Positions 20,469 to 30,962 of a stretch of DNA of 64,000 nucleotides are shown piece after piece. Position numbers and translations under genes: made by a program. The notes under the pieces are model-generated. The model saw nothing but the letters and a program-made list of their open reading frames with translations, did no database searches and was not told where the DNA came from. Origin of the DNA: Amorphophallus konjac (lineage: Eukaryota > Streptophyta > Magnoliopsida > Alismatales > Araceae); NCBI GenBank assembly GCA_022559845.1, contig CM040117.1, forward strand, positions 85,138,559 to 85,202,558. The letters are read 5' to 3'. The first letter of the stretch is position 1. The number at the start of each line of letters is the position of its first letter.

Positions 20469-22634
20469 ATCTCCCCCATTTTGATGATGACAAAATATTA
20501 TGCATTAATGCTCTCTCCCCCATTGACATAATTAGAAATGGGGATCAACATGGGGAGTTCACGATAGTATCAAAACCAAAATCAGCAAGCTTACTCCCCT
20601 TATGACAAAATGAGAACAGTTAAGCAAAAGCATATGATATTCATGAAAGAAGCACAAGGAACAGTTGTCAGTCTCTCCCCCTTTGTCATTGACAATGAAT
20701 CGACGGACAACGAGGTTATTAAGAGAAGCATATGCACACTATGTTCAAGAAGATGCAATTCAAATATGCATGTGTGAATGCACTAAATGCCAAATATGCA
20801 TGAACTAATTGCACATGTTTGAAATGCAAGTTATGGGCATCATGAACATGCAGAATGCAAGTAGAATGATCAAGTATGATTGACTTCCAAGCAAGTAGAT
20901 CTATATACATGTAATATAGCTCCCCCAATTTATTTATAGTGAGAGGATAGTTGTACAAAAAGTGCAGGTGAGTTAATGAAACCAGGTTGCTCAAGTGTAC
21001 ACCTAGGGGATTGTGCAATCATATAAGAGAATGAAGCAAAAGCCAATGCAATCAATTAATCTTTATGAATACATATTAAATCAAATTTCCATATGTGTAA
21101 GTGAATAACATGAAAATAGATTGTTGCAATATGGATATTCTGATTTTAAGATCAACACATCGAGAGATTATACAAGCTACACTACAATATGAGAACAACA
21201 TATTGGAGGCTACGCTCTACCTCAATATTTTTCACATCAAAATTTTTCATTGATTTCACAAAGACAATCAGAATTTTTCTAAGAATGATCAGGTTCAAAT
21301 AATTCCTTTTTACACGAGGAGACACATGGAGCTCATGCCAGACTCCCCGATTACTCAGAATACTGAACCATTTCACTTCATTTTGAACAGAGATAATTTA
21401 GTACAACACCTTTCTTAAATGAATCACATCACGTCTCAGGTGACATGTGCCCAATTTACTTAGTGAGACTAAACATTGCTCTGTCTTTCATTTCACATTC
21501 CTTTAACAAAGATAGGTAGGTAGCTTTTTCCTCAACTACCTCTTCAACATACATGCAGCAGGTTTAATATCTCTAGAGTGTTGAAAAGAAATTCTTATAT
21601 CCATATCTTTAACACTCATTTTCATATATTGTGCAAGAGGTGTGCAAATTTGATTTAGCATGTATATCGAAAATATTATGAGCTCATAGCAATGCAACTC
21701 CTCCTATCTAGATGCACTTATCAAATATTTACTCCCCCTGAGTGTATGACAAGAAACACACTTGTTAAAACTCAGATGCAATATTATTTATCAATGGAGT
21801 GTACGGTCTTAGAATTTACAAGGAAGGGGTTGTAGCATATATTAACATGCAAGCACACAGTGGAAACATGCAAAATGCAAATGTAGAATGCATCATGAAT
21901 GCAGAATTTCAGATTTTATTTGAATGTTTCAATGCCCCTAATGCATGAACTCTTATGCATGCAACCTATAACAACTTAAGAATGCCATGCAATATGTAAA
22001 AGTAAAATCCAAGAGTTTGATTTTCAGACTATCATGATAAATTGCACATGAAAGTATTCACATTCAAATGATAAACAACAAACATTCTCCATGACATGGC
22101 ATTCAGGAACAAGGGTGCAAAAATGATCAAAATCAAGCAATGCAACCTGATTATTTTCAGAAGTTGTTCAAAAATAGATTTTCAGAGATATTGCCTTCTT
22201 AAAACAAGAAAGATTTTCAGATTCAAATTGAAAGCACATGCAAATCAAGACAAATTGATTTCATTCAAAAAGACATATTTCAACATTAGCCAAATAATTT
22301 AATTTCTAAATTTTGATACAGGGTGGAGGATATTGATCCTAAGATCACCTCACACATAGTGATAGCTTCCTAACAGACTTGATCTATCATTTTACATATC
22401 ACCATTAGATATACCAAAAGTTCATCCATTTAAGGCTTGTATGACTTGTGAGGAAATGCAATTCAAGCATCATATGAAAACTATAACAGAATAACATACC
22501 AAACATCAAAATCATCAAGTTTAATAATGAAAAGGCAAAGTTGGGGTTTTACCTTATGAGTGTGCCTTGTTCTATTTTATTAGAACCCCTTTCATTCTTT
22601 ATTTACCTCAAGGCACACCTTCATAACAACCGAC
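20469..22634 (-). other. family 1 3' non-coding region with repeated polypurine tracts
   Basis: No protein-coding content. On minus there are several GGGGGAG tracts. The one at 20470-20484 abuts the LTR; others are near 20513, 20675, 20922 and 21733. Several are followed on plus by TTGTCATTGACAA-like words. This is the Sirevirus multiple-PPT pattern. Confidence 0.75.
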
Positions 22635-24928
22635 TCATTTGTCGGATCTTGGCACCCAAGCCTTCTTGGGTCCTTGGATGTTAGTAGCATCTCTTCCAAA
22701 TGTTTTCTTTGACTTTTTCATTGCCACTATATCATCATCCTTCATGATCCTACAATCCTCAATAACATGTCCATGGTTTCTACAATAAAAGCATTGAGGG
22801 ATGGCATTTCTAGCAAATGATTTCCTTTTAAGAGCAAATGCATTTTCAAAAGTTTTCCATCTCCTATTTCTAAAAGATCTAGGTCTAACAAAATTAAACA
22901 TAGCATTCATTCTAGAAGCATGAAAATTATTAGTTTTTAAAAATCAACATTCTTTCATAACATGCCCGTACTTCCCACAATGATAGCAACAAGGAGAAGT
23001 AGTTCTAACAAATGATTTATCATCATGAGCAAAAGTTTTTCCAAAGAACTTTTCCTTGTTAGATGAAAACCTTTGAGCACGAAAGGCATATTTGTCACTG
23101 AATTTTCCTTGAAGATCAAACTTAGCATTCATGGCACAATAATCATCATTTTGTTTCGCGAAGTAATTATCCATGACATGCCCAAGTTTATGACAATAGA
23201 AACAAGAAATATTTCTTTTTCTATTAAAAGTATTTTGTTCACTTTTCTGCTTTGAAAAATAATTTTTCATCCTGTGCCCTAACTTACCACAATGAAGGCA
23301 AGAAACATTTCCTTTTGACTTGAAAATATGTTTATCTTTGCACGCATGTTTGTCATCCTCTTTCATGACAATACAATCATCCATCACATGTCCATTCAAT
23401 CCACAATAGAAACATTCAACATTTGATTTCATTTTTCGCCCACCTTGAACTTTTTGGAAATATTTTTCCATGGTGGGTTTTGTGTGAACATTTTTCTTTT
23501 TCTCAAAATATTTTTTAGAAATTTTTGTTTGTGTAATAGGAGGAGAAGCTTTTGAAGTGCTAGGGATATCAGAAGCATGAACAAAAGAGGTTTTTAGTTT
23601 TGATTCAAAAGACTTTTTATTGATTGGAGAATATCCAAGACCCTCTTTTTGAAAGTTGACTTTAACACCTAGTATTTTGTCTAAGTTCTCCATCCCTTTG
23701 ACAAATTTAGACAATGATACATTTAAGTCTACAATTTCAGATTCAAGGGATGCAATGTGCAATTCATAGCTAGCTATCTCTTGTTCACTGCAAACAATGC
23801 TCTCATTCAATACTCTATTTGTAGTTTTATAGCTCTCAATTTCTTGTTCTAGCACATGCACTTTTTCACATTCATCTTCATGCAATTTGACATTAAAAGA
23901 TTTTCCTTTTTAAAGAACTAGCAGTCTTTCAGACATGGCGTTGTTTAATTGTCTCAACTTTTCATTTTCAGATTTCAACAACGCATTTTCTTTTTCACTT
24001 TTATCAAAACTGTTCAATCTACCTTCAAGCAAAGCATTCTCGATTAGCATGGCACCATTTTCTTTTTAAGTTCCTCATTTTCAAACATGATGCTCTTGCT
24101 ATCAATTTCAGAATCAAGAAGTTTTTCAAGCATTTTATTATCGTCAGATAAGGAATCCAACTTGTTTCTAAGATATTTTTCAGTTTCTTCAAGTAATGAA
24201 ATCTTAGACAACAAGAGTTTGTTCTGATCAAGCAAATCATCGGAATCATTTTCAATTTCAAGAGCAGCATTAGATTTTCTGAACATTTCAAGCTCTTCAT
24301 TCATACAAGACATTTCATCTGAAAATAATTCAACTTTGGATTCTAGAAGTTCATTATCATTTTCTAGATTTTCAATTTTTAATTCTAACTCAATGCATTT
24401 TTCACAGGAAACACTGGCATGCACATTCTCACTAGTTTTCTTTTTCAGATTTTTATTTTCATATTTGATTTTCTTATATCGACTCGATAACTCCTCATAA
24501 GCATCAAGAAGTTCTTCAAATGACATTTCGTCTTCATCAGAGTCGGAGTTAGAATTTACCTCATTTGAAATTTCATCACCATGAGCCATTAAGCATGGAT
24601 CCATTACTTCTTCTTCATACTTCCGTGCCAATTCGTCCCAAAGGTCTCTTGCCGACCTACACAAGGGAATTTGTGAAAGTATATTAGACTCAATCGCATT
24701 CAAGAGAAAATTTAATGCTCTAAGATTCATTACATTTTTCATGACATGCATATCATCCCATTTGTTATGTTCAGTAGGAAGCTTGCATGGACCTTCACAT
24801 ATGACCTTCCAAACATTAGGCTCATGCAAACCAAGATAAACACACATAGCATTTCTCCAAGAAATATAATCATGACCATTAAAAATAGGAAGGCAATTCA
24901 TAGAGATTTGATCAACAGAAAAAGTCAT
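22635..24928 (-). pseudogene. Gag of family 1 Sirevirus, five zinc-knuckle copies
   Basis: The likely start is ATG 24928 (MTFSVDQIS). The N-terminal part holds the copia gag core, with FNGHDYISWRNAMCVYLG and NVWKVI. A long acidic coiled coil follows (SDEDEMSFEELLDAYEELSSRY onward). A frameshift near 24055 and a TAA near 23911 break the coiled coil. The C-terminal part has five zinc-knuckle copies: CFYCGLNGHVMDDC, CLHCGKLGHRMKNY, CFYCHKLGHVMDNY, CYHCGKYGHVMKEC and CFYCRNHGHVIEDC. The second and third have Tyr in place of the last Cys. A TGA near 22944 lies between the fourth and fifth. The protein ends QGPKKAWVPRSDK. It would package element RNA in virus-like particles. Most copia Gags have one or two knuckles. 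Confidence 0.88.
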
Positions 24929-24987
24929 GATTGACAATGCACTAGGATCACTCTGTAGATCATTAGATCTGGGGACAACAGAGTCTC

Positions 24988-24999
24988 GCTCTGATACCA
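24988..24999 (-). promoter_or_regulatory. tRNA-iMet primer-binding site of family 1
   Basis: TGGTATCAGAGC on minus, the classic complement of the plant initiator tRNA-Met end, two bases from the LTR at 25002. Confidence 0.95.
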
Positions 25000-25001
25000 A
25001 T

Positions 25002-27069
25002 TGTTGGGTCCCGTAGTGTAGGAACACGGTTCTAGAGGGGGGGTGAATAGAACCCTCTACTAAAATTATGTCCAATTAAAACTATTTACTAGCTCACAGC
25101 GGAATTAGCAAGTGTGAAGAATTTAAACTAATTGGAATAGACTTGATTCTCTTAATCTCACCGTACTCACTCGAACGGATAATTAGATATGAACAATAAA
25201 GCAAACCACCACAACACAAACCATAATGCAAGCCACAATGCACGAGGATTTTTTAAGGTGGTTCGAGACCACGATGGGCTCCCTACGTCCACCCCTCACC
25301 AAACCGGTGAGGCTTCACTGCTGTATAAAACAGCCCGGGGATAAATCGCCACACACACACGGAGCCAAGCTCCAACACACACACGTAGGGCGATGTCTAC
25401 ACTATCACACGGGAGTAAACTCTCAACCACACTCGGGGAACACACCCCACAATATGCCTAAGCACACACGCGGATATGCTCCGCACCACACGACGCACAT
25501 GCGTCAACACAAACCACTCGGAGAACCCCTTTCTCCGAACACCCACACACAATATTCCTTCAGAAATGTATGAAGCCTAGACAAATAGATACAATGAATC
25601 CCAAACAAAGTCTAAAGACTGAAATGAAGAAGATATAGCATGTAGAGAGCTCCCCCTTCTTCGATTCTTTCGGTTCCACTTGGTTCATTGTCGGATGATG
25701 GCGATTTTGGCATCCTCTTGTTCCTCTCTTCGAGACGCTTCTTTTCTTCTTCTACCACGAGCTCCAAATCTTCATGGATGTAGATGATAACCCTTCCTCA
25801 AGAGCTCCTTGGTTGCTTTGCCTCTTTTCTCCACCTACAAGATAGAACAAAATGCATTAGGGCTTCTCATCTCCAAATTCGAAGTTCACATTCATATATA
25901 TAAAGGACTGGATAAAAGACTCATATAACCCTCCCAATACATGTTAGAAACCCCCTAATATGTTTAGGAACCAATGGGGGTAGTTTGGTAAAGTTTGGAA
26001 AGGTTTAGAAAGGGTTTCAATCGGATTTGCAAAACCCGTGCCGGAATGGGTCGACCCCATGGGTCGACCCTCCGGCATCCAGAGGGCGGCCAGACCACAA
26101 AAATACCCCAGAAACCCAGGGGTCGACCCATGGGGTCGACCCATGCTGTGTGGGTCGACCCCTGCACACAGGGTCATAAACAAGTGTTCTGTCCGGTCCA
26201 GAACACTTAGGGGTCGACCCATAGGGTCGACCCATGCTAGAAAGGGCTATAAAAAAAATTTAAACCACCATGAATCCAAGGGAATAAAAGTGATTAGATG
26301 TTACCATAATCCCATGTAGATTAACCATGTATTTCCATCCTGAAAACATGAAAAAGTAAGTGGTTAGTTGAGAATCAAAATCTTTGCATCAAGCAACAAC
26401 ACTATGAACATGTTAACATTAAAACACATCATTGAACCCATTTAATCATGTATTTGGCTTCTCAATTTACAAGCAATAAAAACACATTCCACCATATGAC
26501 AAGTGTTTGTTGTAATGAAATTGAATCTCTCAATTGTCCAAATACAAAGGCATGAAAGTTCAACCTCAACTACCTCCATTTCAAGCACACAAGGTGGTTA
26601 GTGTATTACCATGATCCACTTGATATGGGAGGGTATAAAAACCATCCTTGGACCAATGGTTCTTTGAAGAATGGAGATAGAATTAACACAAGTTCTGAAT
26701 GGTGGACAACAAGATGACTTATTTAAGCATTCTCTTGAGTTCCATTTGATGTCCATCAAGACTCGTTCCTGCAATGCAAGAAGATTAGCATACTTGCATT
26801 CAAATGAACATGACTCTCATTCAAGTGAGAGTTAAGCTATTACAAACAAGTGAGCATGATAGCATTCAAATGAGCATAAAGACTCATTCATGTTGATGGC
26901 ATTCAGAAGCATTGTTTTATAAATTCATTCTCATTCTAGAACATGACTCCATAGCAAGAGAACAAGTATGATTCAAGCATATGAGAACATGAAGTATCAT
27001 TCAAGCACAAGGCCAAGCAAGGCCAAACAACAAAGTCATTTTGTAATCATCAAAATCACATGCACAACA
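25002..27069 (-). repeat. family 1 5' LTR
   Basis: TGTTGGGTCCCG to GCACAACA in plus coordinates, followed by TSD ACGGA. The palindrome cluster is conserved near 26045-26240, including the hairpin with arms AAGTGTTCTG and CAGAACACTT. Confidence 0.93.
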
Positions 27070-27074
27070 ACGGA
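27070..27074 (+). repeat. target-site duplication of family 1, right copy
   Basis: ACGGA, matching 18398-18402. The family 2 LTR continues with TCTAGAAGAGG. Confidence 0.92.
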
Positions 27075-28114
27075 TCTAGAAGAGGAGTGAATAGATACCT
27101 CTCTAAAAATTAAGTCCAATTAAAATAACTTGAAAGCTTCTCAATCAAACCTCAACAAACGTGCAAGAGATAAGATCCCACACGGGGAATTAGCGCAATT
27201 GAATAGCCGTATGCTCAGGCAAAACTAGCATCGATGAACAATATGATTAATAATCCATCCTGTAAATGGTGGTAGAGGATAAGGAGCATACACACAACCA
27301 ATCACACGTGTACAGTAAATTTAAGGTGGTTCGGGACCACGACGGGTACCCTATGTCCACCCCTCACCAACACGGTGAGGCTTCACTAACACGCTACCCA
27401 AGGTAACACATGGGGACGAACCCCAAATACACCACATGCTGCACGACGATAGTAAACCACACACACGAGCACACAGCTCAACACGCTGCAATGCAGCACA
27501 CACACGAGGGCGAACCCTCAACACGATGCTCAGCACCACACACACACACCAAGACGGGGGAGGCACCCCAACAGTGATTCTAGACTCGGAGTTACCGCTC
27601 CGAACACACACACAATTAGTCTTAGTTTAAGGAGTGATTACAGATATACAAGCAAGCTCAATGAACATAAATCTTCAATGCAATCTCACTGGATATCAAC
27701 TAAACACTAGACTGCTACAAATAAGAATAAGGACAGGGTTGAGGGAACCCCTGGCTGGAGGACGACAGCCTTGACTTCTTTAATGACTGGAGCGGACTGG
27801 ACTGTGGGAAGAGGATGGATGATGATGCTTCAGCAGGTTCATTTCTAAAGGATGGAGGAAGATGAAGATCAAATCCTTTCCTCTTCCTCTTGAATCACAT
27901 TCTGCCGATTGGGTGACATGGTGATGGTACAGCCGTCGTTCTTCAACAAGATGGCTTCTGGAAGGTGGAAGACGATAGTCTTCAACCTTTAATCGAGCTC
28001 AGCACGACATGGGAAGAAGCTTCAACACCGCTCCGGCCTCTCTCCCTGCAAAACCCCAAAAACGTATATATCATTCAATGCTTTCCCTTCTCTTCAAGAA
28101 ACCCTATCTCATTT

Positions 28115-28122
28115 TATTTATA
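28115..28122 (-). promoter_or_regulatory. TATA box of the family 2 LTR
   Basis: TATAAATA on minus within GGGTATAAATAAAATG. The palindrome array lies 130-460 bp upstream in the direction of transcription. The other LTR has the altered TATAAATC near 36419. Confidence 0.55.
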
Positions 28123-28249
28123 CCCAAGAGGAATGGGCGGCCACGTGGAGGATATTATCCCCCAAGGACCAATCACAATAGGGCACAAAAAGATGGGATC
28201 GAGCAAGGGCTCCGGCCGCCGCACGAACTGGCATTTTTCCCGGTCGTTG

Positions 28250-28585
28250 AAAAGTGTCGACCCCATGGGTCGACATTCGCGTTTGGGCAAGAACAGAACT
28301 CGGCCCAAACAGAACCCAGCGGAGAAAGTGTCGACCCATGTGGTCAACACTTTCTACCTATGGCATGAATAAAAGGCCACGGTAGAAACACCCGGAATAA
28401 GTGTCGACCTTGTGGGTCGACACTTATGTCCAGAGTTCTGAAAATTGAACCCAGACAGAACCTAGCGATAAAAAGGTCGACCCTTTGGGTCGACTTGTTA
28501 TCCCTACGTTCAAAGACATAAGAGGCCAGCTGAAAATAGCTTACCCCTGGACAAAGTGTCGACCCATGGGGTTGACACTTTTCCT
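28250..28585 (-). repeat. array of five GTCGAC-core palindromes in the family 2 LTR
   Basis: Palindromes centre near 28265, 28339, 28412, 28483 and 28566. The best, 28397-28427, has perfect 13-base arms ATAAGTGTCGACC and GGTCGACACTTAT around 5 bases. The arms carry a shared AAGTGTCGACC core but different outer bases, which still pair. Four of the five are present in the other LTR at about 36555-36805; there the fourth has arms starting GATAAAAAGGTCGACCC. Confidence 0.92.
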
Positions 28586-29179
28586 GACATAAGCAAACTA
28601 TAACAAAACACACAATGGGGTGATCCTAAAGACATGAGACAATAAGGACACACGCAAGGATGAAAGAAATGAGTATTGCCTCCCCCAAATCATAGATATA
28701 CCAATTAGAGATTGTTAGGGAATTACCTTGAGAGATGTCCATCCATTTTTCACAATAAACCTCCTCCTACCATTCAACCAAAGTAACTTACCATTTTGTT
28801 GGTCCACATGCATGTGAAGATCCAATTGGAAGATATCCAATGTGGTCTATATGTTCATTCCCATTCTTTACACCGCATGATAGCTATCACAATAGCTTGA
28901 ATCCCATCCGAATCAACTAGGGAAGAGTTAGAAGAATTTCACCCAATTTGTTCGGAGACTTTCCTTTCTCACTAACTCTTGTAAATAATTCAAAACACAC
29001 GTCAATTAAGTTCATCAAATCAGTTGACCGTGTCACTAGGCATTTAATCAAATGGAGTTTGCTCAGTTCATTTCAAATCCACAAACTACATATGCAAAAT
29101 GTTTACATGGAGAACAATCACATGGTATTTAGTTCATAATCAAAATTTCTTAATACACGGTTGTGCACGGGGTTCAACA

Positions 29180-29757
29180 ATCTCCCCCTTTTTGATGATG
29201 ACAAATACTATGTGTAATTAGACAAAATAGAGTTGACAGATAAAAATGTTTCAAGAAACGTCAACTCACATCTAGCATTCTAGACATGAAACTATGCTTA
29301 ACCATCCAAGTACACTCATTCTCAAAATGCAGTCAGACTCATTTAACACACAAGGCATCTTGTAGACCATTTGATACCACACCTGTGAATGTATTGGATT
29401 CTAACCATGAATCAAGATAACAACCAGCATCATTGATGAATTATCCATCAAACATCCAAAAGTGCATTTCCAATCATAAATCGAAATGGCATCTGAAAAG
29501 CCATCCATCAGCAAGACATGTTCTTTAAGCATCAGTGATCATCCCACAAAATAAACACAAGTCCACAAAATAAACAAGACAACCATGTCCACAAAATAAA
29601 CACAAACCACAAAATGTCCACATAACAAGACACGCAACCATAACATCCACACATATAGCACATTTTATCTCCCCCTTTGTCATTAACAAAAAGGAGTGGT
29701 AAAGGGGGAAAGTTAATTAGCTTGGTCATTAGAAGGAGGGTGCTAGAGATCAAAGCC
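29180..29757 (-). other. family 2 3' non-coding region
   Basis: Starts with the polypurine tract (AAAAAGGGGGAGA on minus, 29180-29195). A second tract with GTTAATGACAAAGGGGG lies near 29668-29690. Nothing else is seen. Confidence 0.7.
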
Positions 29758-30962
29758 TCAAGGAGAGGCAGGAGGTGTACGTGGACGCCGGAGAAAATCA
29801 GAGAGATCGTCAAACTTGGAGTTTTGAATGCCAATAGCAGTATGAAGGGAATCAATGGAGTCGGCCATGGCAGCGAACTTCTGAAGATAGGTGTCATGGT
29901 GAAGCTTCAGTTCCTTGACTTCCCGTGTGAGGGCATCCACAGATTCTTTAACATTGCAAACTTCATCACTCAATTCATCAAATTTCGTGTTCATTGATGG
30001 ATTCGCTGAAGATGTAGCCTGTGACACTCTGGTTCTGGCAGTTCTGCTAGTGGGTTATTCATGATCTTCACCTTCACTTTGCTCAGACCCTACTACCGGG
30101 GCTTTACCTTTCTTTGACGAAAGTGTGCGAATGAGAACACATTTATCAATTCATAGCCCATGTTGCTGCAGATGGATGGGATAGTATAGATGTCAGCATC
30201 CCTAATTGGATGACAGACCTGCTTGCTCAAGTCAATATGCAAATATTGAAAGATTGGAGTTAAGGCAGCTCCATAAGGAAAATTCTGGTTCTTGGACTTC
30301 CTGCAACTTGTTATATAATCCATCATCACTTCAGGGAAGTTGACTGGTTCCCCACTCATAATTTGAACAAATAAGAATTTGTGCCTGTCAGTTACTTGTT
30401 CCCTAGACCCTGATCTAGGCAGTAGTATAGTGGTCATCATGTGATGTATAATCTTCTGAAGCGGTGGGAATTCATTTGCATTGAGCTTCGGTACACACCA
30501 TGGTGTGGCTACCTTATCCGTCATGACTTCATATGCAAGTTCTTCAAAATAAATGGCTTCTTCATAAATCATCCCACTATCCCAAGGCAAATTCAGGGCT
30601 TTTCCTATCAATTGAGCAGTTAAAGGAATAGAATGCCCATCTAATTTTGTGTGCATCTCATCATTTTTTACAACCATATTTCCATAGAACTGATGAACTA
30701 GTGAATGATAGACTCTTCTGTGCTCAGTCATGAATGGAATCAAATTTGGCTGCTTCCTCAACAATTCTACTAACCTTGGCAGAGCAGTTTCGATGCTTCT
30801 AAAATCAACAGCACGAGGTCGCAACACTTTTCTCTCAACCAGCATTTTTGTTTCAACAGCCCTTTTCCTTGTCTCAGCCTGGGCTTCTTTGTCCTTGCGC
30901 CGTAGCTCTGTTAGGATGCGGGCTTCCTCCCTCTCTAACACCAATTTTTTCTTGGGTGCCAT
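29758..30962 (-). pseudogene. family 2 ORF X, copy 1: putative plant transposon protein with coiled-coil tail
   Basis: About 400 codons from ATG 30962 (MAPKKKLVLEREEAR). N-terminal charged helix to about residue 50, then a globular domain at about 50-280 with ALPRLVELLRKQPNLIPF, VYHSLVHQFYGNM, LTAQLIGKALNLPW, HKFLFVQIMSGEPVNFPEV and GAALTPIFQYLHIDLSKQ. The layout resembles the Putative plant transposon protein family of plant repeats (assignment by eye). A one-base loss near 30132 shifts the frame. The tail then reads a coiled coil (TKFDELSDEVCNVKESVDALTREVKELK) to TGA at 29758-29760. It occupies the place where pol or an env-like gene would lie. The second copy (38030-39235) preserves the frame across the shift. 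Confidence 0.75.

Larger units (their letters stand above)
18403..27069 (-). mobile_element. gag-only Sirevirus, family 1, complete
   Basis: An 8,667-bp minus-strand element with TSD ACGGA, LTRs of 2066 bp (18403-20468) and 2068 bp (25002-27069), a tRNA-iMet PBS and an internal region of 4.5 kb. Coding content is one broken gag gene. After the conserved gag-end linker QGPKKAWVPR the protein stops and no pol follows. This is a TR-GAG type element that would depend on an autonomous Sirevirus. It is inserted in the family 2 LTR, so it is younger than that LTR. Confidence 0.92.
27075..29179 (-). repeat. family 2 3' LTR, main part
   Basis: Aligns with 35351-37450 throughout. It is 34 bp longer because the fifth palindrome (28552-28580) is missing from the other LTR. 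It ends GGTTCAACA at 29179, next to the polypurine tract. Confidence 0.9.

Noticed and set aside
24988..24999. TGGTATCAGAGC segments here, at 35337-35348 and at 47579-47590, as tRNA fragments.
   Set aside because: They are primer-binding sites beside LTRs and carry only the complement of a tRNA 3' end, not a tRNA gene.
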